Below are positions 54,509 through 62,947 of a stretch of 64,000 nucleotides of DNA, piece by piece. A model generated the notes under the pieces. The model saw nothing but the letters and a program-made list of their open reading frames with translations. It made no database searches and was not told where the DNA came from. This DNA comes from JAHEKD01 sp965204695. GTDB lineage: Bacteria > Pseudomonadota > Gammaproteobacteria > Arenicellales > JAHEKD01. The DNA is taken from assembly GCA_965204695.1 (NCBI GenBank), contig OZ242007.1, forward strand, positions 1,302,001 through 1,366,000, given 5' to 3'. Both the position numbers and the translations under genes were made by a program. Within the stretch, counting starts at the first letter, position 1. Every line of letters starts with the position of its first letter.

Positions 54509-54850
54509 CTAAGAAGAACCGCTCCCTGTCGGCGGCACTGGCATCGGGAAAGGAGTGATTTTATTTTTTTCACCAGAAGCGGAGGTGATTTTATTAATGC
54601 CTTCTTTTTCTACTTCATCAATGCGCAGGATGGCGTGCATGGGGATGTAAGTGCGTTTCACGCCTGAGAATTCGGATTTGAGTTTTTCGTCTGAGGGGTC
54701 GACTACCAATTGTGAGCGTTCACCAAAAATAATATCGCCGATTTCGACAAAGGCGAACATGTTGCCCTGTGAGACTTCACGGGCATGTAGCTCGTATATA
54801 TTTCCCTGGTTCTGGAAAACGACCCGGTAGATTCTTTTTTTCTGGTTCAT
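54509..54850 (-). CDS. DUF1820 family protein
   Basis: The 113-residue protein has the DUF1820 pattern (RIYRVVFQNQGNIYELHAREV, with GDIIFGERSQLVVDPSDEKL and HAILRIDEVEKEG). The family is found mainly in gammaproteobacteria and its role is unknown. The C-terminal tail is Pro/Ser-rich. It is a single gene. Confidence 0.9.
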   Translation of the reverse strand: MNQKKRIYRVVFQNQGNIYELHAREVSQGNMFAFVEIGDIIFGERSQLVVDPSDEKLKSEFSGVKRTYIPMHAILRIDEVEKEGINKITSASGEKNKITPFPMPVPPTGSGSS

Positions 54851-55033
54851 CGTTTGGCTAATTAAAACTCTATTATCGGATTATAACATGTGGGTTTAAT
54901 GGGCAGACTACCCAAATATACTTGGTCTGGTATAACTAACAGATACTTTCTTGGCTCGGACATCCTATTCATTTCCCGATGAATATTTAAGGTGCAAGTC
55001 TTAATTTATCCTTCTTCTTGTCATTTCCCATGG

Positions 55034-55077
55034 CCCCGGAATGAATCCGGGGAACGTTTCCCGTGCTTGTCACGGGA
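55034..55077. repeat. Pair of REP-like hairpins
   Basis: CCCCGGA-N5-TCCGGGG (55034-55052) and TCCCGTG-N5-CACGGGA (55059-55077), each with a 7-bp stem and 5-base loop, 6 bases apart. The second is followed by TCTCC and matches the TCCCGNN-N5-NNCGGGATCT pattern of the first hairpin upstream of ctaA (32177-32195). It lies about 30 bases from the 3' end of the alpha/beta-hydrolase gene. Confidence 0.75.
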
Positions 55078-55108
55078 TCTCCTTCGATTTGTGAAATATA
55101 AATTCAAT

Positions 55109-55975
55109 TCAGTTATTTTCAAGCTTCAGCAAAAAATCTTTTATAGCCGGAAGTACTATTTCTGGGTGATCCATATGCACATGATGCCCTCCTGCCACTT
55201 CATGCCAAATTAGATCTTTAATCAGCGCGGCACGCTCTTTTAGAACAATCTCACCGCGGAAATTCGAATCTATTGGCCTGATCATCAAAGTTGGTATTTG
55301 AATATCTCGCATATAAGCCTGTGCCTGTTCTTCAGACAGATAATAAAGTGATGGCAGGCGTAATCTTGAATCTGAGCGCCAAATATATCCTTTATCAATT
55401 TTTTTAAGATTGCGTCTGACCAGTTTTTGCACCGCTGTCCTTGAAATGTCACCTGCCATGTGTCGATGCTCAACTGCCGCTTCTACATCAGGATAAACGG
55501 TTTTAGATTTTGCCGAAGATTTAATATTCATCCGTACAGATTTGTTCAATCTCTGCGGCAAATGTTCAGCTGCGCTAGTTATCGGTCCTAAGCCATCCAG
55601 ACAAATCAAACCTGACAACTTATCCGGGAAAGCCGAAGCAAAGATACTTGCCACTCCTGCTCCCATCGAATGACCCAGTAATACACACTTATCCCAATTT
55701 AGTTCTTTTATAACTTCATAAATATCGACCATGTAATCAATATAATGCAGGATTTCCCCTTGGGGTCGATGACCGGAGTGTCCATGCCCCGGGAAATCCA
55801 ATGCAACTATTTCATAATCAGGCAATAATTCTGTTAATCCTGTGAAGCTTTCCGCATTATCCAGCCAGCCATGCATGGCTAATAGTTTCAGATTCGACTC
55901 AGCCTGCCAATGCATTGCGGCCAAATCGATATTACGTATCGAGAGTTTTATTTCTTTAGGTTTTCTCATCTTCAA
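55109..55975 (-). CDS. Alpha/beta-hydrolase fold protein
   Basis: Cytoplasmic alpha/beta hydrolase of 288 residues. The HG oxyanion motif is LLAMHGWLDNAESF, the acid-loop ALDFPGHGHSGHRP is present, the nucleophile serine is in VLLGHSMGAGVA, and the catalytic histidine is probably in GGHHVHMDHP. The MEST/serine-hydrolase-like type is suggested but the substrate is unknown. Its start overlaps the polB stop by 4 bases, so the two are probably coupled. An internal Met3 could be the start. Confidence 0.88.
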   Translation of the reverse strand: MKMRKPKEIKLSIRNIDLAAMHWQAESNLKLLAMHGWLDNAESFTGLTELLPDYEIVALDFPGHGHSGHRPQGEILHYIDYMVDIYEVIKELNWDKCVLLGHSMGAGVASIFASAFPDKLSGLICLDGLGPITSAAEHLPQRLNKSVRMNIKSSAKSKTVYPDVEAAVEHRHMAGDISRTAVQKLVRRNLKKIDKGYIWRSDSRLRLPSLYYLSEEQAQAYMRDIQIPTLMIRPIDSNFRGEIVLKERAALIKDLIWHEVAGGHHVHMDHPEIVLPAIKDFLLKLENN

Positions 55976-58275
55976 AACAAGGTCATTTGAGAGGCAACAA
56001 TATCATCAAAATCCAATTCAACACACTGCAAAAGCCCTTCAACAGCGGGTTTTAATTGGCGCTCCAAATAGTGGTCATAATCAGGCTTAGCCGTCAAATT
56101 CACCGCTGGTTCTGCACCATTTAGAGTAATCATATAATTGATTTTTCGTCCCGGCTTATCCAGTTTTCGAGCTGCCTGTACGTGTGGCGGCACATTTTTT
56201 GTATAACTCGACAGTGGTTTGCGCAAACGCTTACTGTAAATCAATTTTTCATCAAACTTCCCTTCCACAAGATTTTCTGCTAATTCGAGCACATATTCTT
56301 CAACTGGCTGATCGGTGAATAATCTTGCCAATACTTCTGTTTGGGCTTCACGAGCAAACGCTGTCCAATCGGTTCGCACTGCTTCCAGACCTTTTACTAC
56401 GAGTTCAGCCTTTTCACCATCACGTATAACCCAACCAGCATAGCGTTTTTTACTACCCTGATCAGAGCCACGTACGGTTGGCATAAAGAACTTTTTAAAA
56501 TGTGTTTCAAACTCAATCTCCAAGTAACTGGGCAAATTGAACTCCTGTCGGATCTTCTGTTTCCAGAATTGATTCATTTGTTGCACCAACTCCTCACCTG
56601 TTTGCCTTGCCTGTTGAGTGTTCAAGCCCGACTCAAGTAACACAAAAATTGAATCGGTATCTCCATAAATAACATCGCGACCTTGCTGTTCAATATACGC
56701 TTGAGATTGTTGAATAATTTCATGGCCTCGCCGGGTAATGCTACTAGCCAGGCGTGGATCGAAAAAACGGCAAGCATCGGTCCCCAACACCCCGTAAAAT
56801 GAATTCATAATAATTTTGACTGCATGTGAAAGTGGTTTGTTATTTTGCTTCTTGGCTTCGTCACGCTTTCCCCAGAGTTCTTCAATCAGCTCTGGAAGAA
56901 TGCTTTGATCTCTGGAGAAATTAGCTTGCAAAAAACCTGGGATTGGGTTTTCGCCCGGCCGGGCCAAACCCAGCGGATCAATCCGAAATGTGCGAATAAT
57001 ACTGGGATATAGGCTTTTGAAATCCAACAACAACACATCGTTATATAAACCGGGTTTGGAATCGATGAGGTAGCCGCCTGGGCTGGGCGTATCATCAGTT
57101 TGAGAACCTATATCTGGTGCTACACAGCCTTTACGGTGCAATCTCGGCAAATATAAATTATCGAAAGCGGCCACCGAACCGCCGACCCTGCCAAACGCAA
57201 GACCTGTCATCGCAGAGCGCTGTATTGCAAATTCAATCAAACCAGTAGTCTTAAATATTTCGGCAACCAATCGGCAGTCTTCTAAGTTATAACGTGCTAA
57301 CTGTACTTTATCAGTATTGAACAAATTACTGATTTGGGCAGGTTTATCCTCATCAGTAATTAATTTACTCTTGCCCAGTAACTGGTGAGCGACAAAATCC
57401 AGGGTAAAGCTTTCAAAAGACCAAAATGCGGCTCTGAGCATTTCAATGCCATCCATAACCACACGTCCTGAAATCTGAGCAATGTTCATTTCTCCCGCTT
57501 GTCTGGATTTAAAAATTCGCGCTTCGGTATTTTGCCGGCCCAGATTTAGTTTCAGTCCTAACTGCTGACATTTTTTCTCAAGCACAATCAAATCGAAACC
57601 CACAATATTCCAACCAATTAACAAATCAGGATCATAGTTGTGTAACCAAGTCATAAAGGACAGTAATAAAGATTTCTCAGAATCATACAGACTCCACTCA
57701 AACTCTGGTTTAGCAACAATGACAGAATCACTCAACATAAACACATGGTGAGCATCCTCGCCATAAACTGCAATGGAGTATAAATCCGTCGCGGTAATAT
57801 CTGTTTCGATATCAATTGAAAGCCATTTAATTTTTGGTTTTAACTCTACAGGTTTAAGTTTTGGATTAATAAAGATCAACGACCCATTGTCATCGGTTCG
57901 GTGCTGCCCCGCCAGTTCACATGAGGAAGTAATAAAACGTTCCATTAAAAAGCGATCTGTTGGTTTTACATCCGATTCATAAAGCTTGATCCCTCTCGCA
58001 GAAGCTTGTTCTGAAAATTGACGTAGCTGATGTTGGTTAGAAAAATACAGCCCATCCACCGATTTATTGTTTAATGTCGATAATTTTAGTGTCTTGCGTT
58101 GATTGAATAATTGCACCAGGTCTGCGCCTAGTTTTTGTTCTGTTTGGATAAAACATACAGAAGGCTGATCATTGATGATTAGTTTTACAGCTTGTTCACC
58201 TGTTGTTCCCCAATAGCAAAGCTCTACGCCCTGTGGCGTTTGTTGCCATTCGCGAGTAAGTATAAAAATTTGCAT
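55972..58275 (-). CDS. polB: DNA polymerase II
   Basis: Family B polymerase for damage tolerance and restart, SOS-regulated in E. coli. The 3'-5' exonuclease motifs are LSIDIETDITA (Exo I) and LIGWNIVGFDLIVL (Exo II). The polymerase motifs are LLDFKSLYPSIIRTFRIDP (motif A), KIIMNSFYGVLGTDACRFF (motif B) and VIYGDTDSIFVLLES (motif C). I start it at 58275 (MQIFILTREW; 767 residues). A LexA box was not identified. E. coli PolB has 783 residues. Confidence 0.95.
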   Translation of the reverse strand: MQIFILTREWQQTPQGVELCYWGTTGEQAVKLIINDQPSVCFIQTEQKLGADLVQLFNQRKTLKLSTLNNKSVDGLYFSNQHQLRQFSEQASARGIKLYESDVKPTDRFLMERFITSSCELAGQHRTDDNGSLIFINPKLKPVELKPKIKWLSIDIETDITATDLYSIAVYGEDAHHVFMLSDSVIVAKPEFEWSLYDSEKSLLLSFMTWLHNYDPDLLIGWNIVGFDLIVLEKKCQQLGLKLNLGRQNTEARIFKSRQAGEMNIAQISGRVVMDGIEMLRAAFWSFESFTLDFVAHQLLGKSKLITDEDKPAQISNLFNTDKVQLARYNLEDCRLVAEIFKTTGLIEFAIQRSAMTGLAFGRVGGSVAAFDNLYLPRLHRKGCVAPDIGSQTDDTPSPGGYLIDSKPGLYNDVLLLDFKSLYPSIIRTFRIDPLGLARPGENPIPGFLQANFSRDQSILPELIEELWGKRDEAKKQNNKPLSHAVKIIMNSFYGVLGTDACRFFDPRLASSITRRGHEIIQQSQAYIEQQGRDVIYGDTDSIFVLLESGLNTQQARQTGEELVQQMNQFWKQKIRQEFNLPSYLEIEFETHFKKFFMPTVRGSDQGSKKRYAGWVIRDGEKAELVVKGLEAVRTDWTAFAREAQTEVLARLFTDQPVEEYVLELAENLVEGKFDEKLIYSKRLRKPLSSYTKNVPPHVQAARKLDKPGRKINYMITLNGAEPAVNLTAKPDYDHYLERQLKPAVEGLLQCVELDFDDIVASQMTLF

Positions 58276-58446
58276 AAAGTTTTTCGGGAACACTGGAGCC
58301 GATTAGTGGTCTATGTATGCTAAACTAATTTTCGATTAACGTACAAAAACTGCCAACAATTCTCTCCATTTATGTTCATTTATTTATGAGATATGCAGTT
58401 AATCTTTTTTCTAAAGTTTAAATTTGTGCTATAAACGACATTTGTG

Positions 58447-58467
58447 CAACACACAATAAGTGTGTTG
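58447..58467. promoter_or_regulatory. Inverted repeat in the gltA leader
   Basis: CAACACAC and GTGTGTTG are perfect inverted 8-base arms with a 5-base spacer (AATAA), located 34-54 bases upstream of the gltA start. A TATAAA that could serve as -10 element lies just upstream at about 58431. The repeat could be a protein operator or a leader hairpin. It is unassigned. Confidence 0.55.
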
Positions 58468-58500
58468 ATGACACGATTAAGGATACTTAGAGGATATTTT

Positions 58501-59895
58501 ATGAGCAACGAGAATAACACGGAAAACCACACATTCACTTTGACTGATAATGCCACTGGCGAGCAATATGAGTTGCCAGTCTTAAGTGGAACAGTCGGAC
58601 CCAAAGCGATTGATGTACGCCGACTTTATCGTGATACCGGTATGTTTGCCTATGATCCGGGCTTTACCTCTACCGCTTCTTGCTCATCGGCAATCACCTT
58701 TATTGATGGCGAGCAGGGTATTTTAGAACATCGTGGCTATAGCATCGACTCGCTGGCCGAACACAGTGACTATCTGGATGTATGTTATTTGCTGTTATAC
58801 GGCGAACTACCGTCTGCCCAACAAAAAAAGGAGTTTGATAGCAGCATTACCCGACATACTATGGTACACGATCAGTTAGCCTCGTTTTTCAAAGGTTTCA
58901 GGCGTAACTCACATCCGATGTCTATCATGGTAGGTGTAGTTGGCGCTTTGTCGGCCTTTTATCATGACAGTACTGATATTAATGATCCCATGCAGCGTAT
59001 GACCGCCGCACATCGTTTGATCGCAAAAATGCCAACGATTGGTGCAATGGCGTATAAATATTCGATTGGTCAACCGTTTATTTACCCTGATAACGACAAA
59101 ACCTATGCTGAGAATTTTCTCAAAATGACCTTTGCTGTGCCCTGTGAGCAGTACAAAACCAATCCAGTGCTTGCTAAAGCGATGGATAAAATTCTGATCT
59201 TACATGCTGATCATGAGCAAAATGCTTCAACATCAACTGTGCGTTTAGCTGGTTCATCCGGTGCTAATCCGTTTGCATGTGTTGCATCAGGGATTGCTTC
59301 ACTTTGGGGGCCAGCACATGGTGGTGCCAATGAAGCTGTACTTAAGATGCTTGCCGAAATTGAGACTGTCGATCGGATTCCCGAATTTATTGAGCGCGCA
59401 AAAAACCCGGATGATGATTACCGACTAATGGGATTTGGTCATCGTGTTTATAAAAACTATGATCCACGCGCTAAAGTTATGCGTGAAACCTGTCACGAAG
59501 TTTTACATGAGCTGGGCATCAAAGATTCGCCGCAGCTTGATATCGCTATGGAGCTGGAAAAAATTGCTCTTGAAGACGAGTATTTTGTGAAACGCAAACT
59601 CTATCCTAACGTCGATTTTTATTCAGGTATTATTCTCAGCGCCATGGGCTTTCCAACTAACATGTTTACCGTCATTTTTGCTATCGGCCGAACAGTTGGC
59701 TGGGTTTCCCACTGGAAAGAAATGATTGAAGACGATGAAAAGAAAATTGGCCGTCCGCGTCAGCTTTATACTGGTAATGGACATCGCCAATTTGAAAGCG
59801 TTGATAAACGCGCTTTTCAAGCAGCTCCTTCAAATGGCAACAGTGAAAATGGTAACAGGTCTATTTGGGGCAAATTATGGGGCAGTAAAACCTAA
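58501..59895 (+). CDS. gltA: Citrate synthase (type II, hexameric)
   Basis: Condenses oxaloacetate and acetyl-CoA at the entry to the TCA cycle. I start it at 58501 (MSNENNTENHTFTL; 464 residues) after a GAGGA site; a longer frame from 58444 is unsupported. Catalytic residues are His in LILHADHEQNAS, His in GFGHRVYKNYDPR, and Asp in NVDFYSGIIL. A short Ser/Asn/Gly-rich tail (about 25 residues) after the conserved end is unusual. polB is divergent. Confidence 0.97.
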   Translation: MSNENNTENHTFTLTDNATGEQYELPVLSGTVGPKAIDVRRLYRDTGMFAYDPGFTSTASCSSAITFIDGEQGILEHRGYSIDSLAEHSDYLDVCYLLLYGELPSAQQKKEFDSSITRHTMVHDQLASFFKGFRRNSHPMSIMVGVVGALSAFYHDSTDINDPMQRMTAAHRLIAKMPTIGAMAYKYSIGQPFIYPDNDKTYAENFLKMTFAVPCEQYKTNPVLAKAMDKILILHADHEQNASTSTVRLAGSSGANPFACVASGIASLWGPAHGGANEAVLKMLAEIETVDRIPEFIERAKNPDDDYRLMGFGHRVYKNYDPRAKVMRETCHEVLHELGIKDSPQLDIAMELEKIALEDEYFVKRKLYPNVDFYSGIILSAMGFPTNMFTVIFAIGRTVGWVSHWKEMIEDDEKKIGRPRQLYTGNGHRQFESVDKRAFQAAPSNGNSENGNRSIWGKLWGSKT

Positions 59896-59904
59896 TAGCT
59901 TCTG

Positions 59905-60159
59905 ATGCACTGTTTTGTTTACAAAGGCGACCGCAAGGCGGACACATATTTATACCTCACCAAGGAAGGTGATTTTTCCGATGTCCCCGAAACATTACTA
60001 AAGCTGATGGGAGAACTTGAGTTCGTCCTCTCAGTTGATTTAGCTAACAGAGATAAACTAGCTCAAGCAGATATAGAAGTGGTTTCCTCGCAGCTGAAAA
60101 CTCAAGGCTATTTTGTGCAATTGCCACCTTCACATGATGTTGAAAAATTGCTTGTTTAG
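59905..60159 (+). CDS. ycgL: YcgL domain protein
   Basis: An 84-residue protein of the YcgL family (UPF0745), beginning MHCFVYKGDRKADTYLYL and with PETLLKLMGELEFVLSVDL and TQGYFVQLPPSHDVEKLL. It is found almost only in gammaproteobacteria and its role is unsettled. It lies 9 bases after the gltA stop and may be cotranscribed. Confidence 0.93.
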   Translation: MHCFVYKGDRKADTYLYLTKEGDFSDVPETLLKLMGELEFVLSVDLANRDKLAQADIEVVSSQLKTQGYFVQLPPSHDVEKLLV

Positions 60160-60192
60160 ATTTATCTAAAAATAAACGTCAACAGACCCTAA

Positions 60193-60564
60193 ATGATTAA
60201 AAAAATTCTTTTTACTCTATTTGTTGCTGGCGTTGTATTTCTATTCTACAAACTAAAAAACGCGCCACCTAAACCTCAGGAACCTAAGCATGAGGCGCCA
60301 CAAGGCAAATTATCAACCCAACTAATGGCTTATATCATCGTTGGTTTTATGTTGTTGTTCTCTGCTATTTATTTTGCACTGAATTGGCTGGATGATCGTA
60401 GTTTGCTTACCGTTCGTGTCACCAGCGCTGAAAACATTGTGACCGAATATCAAGTCAAAAAAAACGCGCTTAAAGATCGTAAATTTACTACTGCAGATGG
60501 CCGCATTATAGAATTAGGGGACAACGAACGCCTAGAAATCTTGCCACAAGGCAATGCCAACTAA
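60193..60564 (+). CDS. Small membrane protein of unknown function
   Basis: The 123-residue product has two hydrophobic segments, one at the N-terminus (ILFTLFVAGVVFLFY) and one after a Pro/Lys-rich linker (AYIIVGFMLLFSAIYFAL), then a soluble part of about 60 residues. No family is recognised. It overlaps the rhomboid gene by 11 bases, so the two are probably coupled. Confidence 0.7.
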   Translation: MIKKILFTLFVAGVVFLFYKLKNAPPKPQEPKHEAPQGKLSTQLMAYIIVGFMLLFSAIYFALNWLDDRSLLTVRVTSAENIVTEYQVKKNALKDRKFTTADGRIIELGDNERLEILPQGNAN

Positions 60565-61144
60565 AAAACCCATCGTCACTATTACCTTATTGGCAATAAG
60601 TATTGTGGTTGCACTGATCTCCGGCCTGGGTGATCGGTTAGAACCTGTGTTTGGGCTTTTTTATAGTGTTTATACTGAACCCCAATTCTATGAGATTCAA
60701 CAAGGTCAATTGTGGCGATTAATTACACCCATTTTTTTACATTTTGGGATTTTGCATTTATCCATGAATGGGGTAATGATATGGATATTCGGACGTTTGC
60801 TGGAACCCTTGCATGGGGCTGTTGTCTATATTTCTATCATAATTGTCATGGCGATCATCTCAAATACAGCTCAATATTTAGTCACCGGCCCCTTATTTGG
60901 TGGGCTTTCAGGCGTGATTTATGGTCTACTGGGTTTCGTTTGGGGGTTAGGAAAATTTTCTCCTTATTACCCTTTAAGATTGGATCCAAAATTTACTGGG
61001 TTTGTGGTTGGTTGGTTTATATTATGCTGGTCGGGTTTGCTAGAAAAAATTGGCATTCATATTGCTAATACAGCTCACACAGCTGGCTTAATCAGTGGTG
61101 TAATATTAGCCTATGCAGTAGCAAAGTTTCCAAGGAGTGTTTAG
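60554..61144 (+). CDS. Rhomboid family intramembrane serine protease
   Basis: The 196-residue polytopic protein with about six membrane segments has the rhomboid active site: Ser in GGLSGVIYGLLGF (GxSG) and His in NTAHTAGLISG, with HLSMNGVMIWIFG bearing the conserved Asn of the oxyanion hole. It is a short bacterial rhomboid. It overlaps the preceding membrane-protein gene. The target is unknown. Confidence 0.88.
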   Translation: MPTKKPIVTITLLAISIVVALISGLGDRLEPVFGLFYSVYTEPQFYEIQQGQLWRLITPIFLHFGILHLSMNGVMIWIFGRLLEPLHGAVVYISIIIVMAIISNTAQYLVTGPLFGGLSGVIYGLLGFVWGLGKFSPYYPLRLDPKFTGFVVGWFILCWSGLLEKIGIHIANTAHTAGLISGVILAYAVAKFPRSV

Positions 61145-61149
61145 GAGTT

Positions 61150-61668
61150 ATGAACAAGTTATTAGCCACCTTCTTATTATTACTAATGGCTTCTTTGGTT
61201 TATGCCGATGAGTCCATATACAGTAAATTTTTTGGTACATTTTCAGGTCAAACTGAAGTTGATGAAAACCAAATTCGTAATCTGGAAGTTGAGATTAAAC
61301 CCATCAAAAAAGGCTTTAATATAAGTTGGAAAACGATCAAGTCAGATCAGGCAGGCAGTGGCAAGACCAAAGCCTATTCCATTGATTTTGCAGAGTCCGA
61401 TCGGTCCGGCATTTATGGCTCAGCCATGAAAACGAACTTGTTTGGAGGACAAGAAGCCTTAGACCCAATGAAGGGTGAACCCTATTTTTGGGCCAAAGTA
61501 ACTGGTGATACTCTCACTGTTTACGGTATGTTAATCACAGAACAAGGTGACTATGAAATCCAACGCTACGACAGAACATTGAAAGGCGATAAAATGGAAT
61601 TAATTTACACTCTGTCCAAGGCAGGGCAAATCGTTAAAACCGTAAATGCTCAATTGAGTAAACAATAG
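61150..61668 (+). CDS. Secreted protein of unknown function
   Basis: The 172-residue product has a signal peptide (LLATFLLLLMASLVYA, cleaved before DESIYSKFFG) and a mature beta-rich part with TFSGQTEVDENQIR and WAKVTGDTLTVYGMLI. No domain is recognised. It lies 5 bases after the rhomboid gene, so it may be translated from the same transcript. Confidence 0.65.
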   Translation: MNKLLATFLLLLMASLVYADESIYSKFFGTFSGQTEVDENQIRNLEVEIKPIKKGFNISWKTIKSDQAGSGKTKAYSIDFAESDRSGIYGSAMKTNLFGGQEALDPMKGEPYFWAKVTGDTLTVYGMLITEQGDYEIQRYDRTLKGDKMELIYTLSKAGQIVKTVNAQLSKQ

Positions 61669-61812
61669 CCCGTCATCAGTCTTGTCAGCCATAAACTAAT
61701 CGCTTATAACCAAAATCGTTAATTCTGCATATTGATAAACCATTCTTGCTTTTAAACAGCAAAAATTCTAATCATTAACCATATCCATGCGTTTTTCGCT
61801 ACTATCTAAGTC

Positions 61813-62873
61813 ATGGCTGAAGACGATTCAACACATCCAAATAAGACAGGAAATAATAATACAATAGCATTGGTTTGCTCTGAGGGACTTGGAGATGGAT
61901 TGCTGCAATTAGTATTCGCAAGAAATTTGACTAATAACGGCTATCGTGTGACTTTTTTCAATAATCACGTTGCCCAATTGGACAGCCTGATTAAAGGAAT
62001 TACTATTAAACCACATCCCGAACCTAACACTATTTTCAATACCTTGGATCAATTTGATCTGACTTTGTTTGACTCTGGCAATCCGCAATTAAAAAAGCTC
62101 TCACCCCAGGAGCAGGATTATTTAGGCAAAAATTATATTTGTTATTCAATATCTAAGAGCCAGCCAAGAATTATTCATGATTATGAAAGTCTTTTAAAAA
62201 ACAAACTACCTAGCCAAAATCATCATAGCCTGATGAGATTTAGCGAATGTAACCGGTGCATTCGTAATAAAAAGAGAAAAGCATTCACAATACCTGAACA
62301 CATAGCCTGGTTTTGTCATAAACACTTATCACTAAGCGACACTACAACTTTTAATAATTTACAAAAACCTGAGAGTACTTTTCGCAAGTATGACAAACGA
62401 GTGATTATCCATCCCACCAGCAGGAATTCAAAAAAGAACTGGAAACAAAGCTATTTTCTAGCTCTTGCAAGACAACTCAAAATAGATGGCTGGCAACCAA
62501 TATTCAGTGTTGCCCCGGTGAAGCATTAGAATGGACTAAGATTGTTAACGATGAGTTTGAAATCCCAGTATTTCCATCGATTCTTGAATTAGCAGATTAT
62601 TACCATGAATCAGGGTTCCTAATCGGTAATGACTCTGGAAATGGTCATTTGGCATCGAACTTAGGCATTCCAGTGCTAAGTATTTTTAATCGTTTCAAGT
62701 TCCATCATCCCTGGCGGCCTGCCTGGGGCCAAAATCTGTGTATTTCGCCTTATCTTTCCAAACATTTAGTCGGAAAACACTGGAAGCCATTTCTGCCAGT
62801 TAAAAAAAGTATACAAAGCATTCAATCAGCTAGTAGCGATGAATTCCATCAAGCAATGACATTTTATCGCTAG
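61813..62873 (+). pseudogene. Family 9 glycosyltransferase (heptosyltransferase-like), frameshifted
   Basis: Two adjacent frames together encode one GT9-like protein of about 353 residues. The first (61813-62529) has ALVCSEGLGDGLLQLVFARNL and HPTSRNSKKNWKQSYFLALA; the second (from about 62517 to 62873) has the C-terminal motif FLIGNDSGNGHLASNLGIPVLSIF. The frame changes near 62513-62517, in a CCCC run, where one missing base would join VAP to GEALEWTKIV. This is either a recent inactivating deletion or a sequencing error. GT9 enzymes add heptose or similar sugars to lipopolysaccharide core, but the acceptor is not known. Confidence 0.82.
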
Positions 62874-62919
62874 CGAGGGTTTGGCTTGCCACCGGATAAC
62901 ATGCAAAGCAAAATAATTG

Positions 62920-62939
62920 CCCTGCCGTTTACGGCAGGG
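62920..62939 (-). terminator. Hairpin terminator of prfC
   Basis: CCCTGCCG and CGGCAGGG form a perfect 8-bp stem with a 4-base loop, starting 8 bases after the prfC stop (minus strand) and followed by CAATTATTTTG, which is moderately T-rich. It also lies after the convergent glycosyltransferase pseudogene. Confidence 0.75.
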
Positions 62940-62947
62940 AGTTTCAT

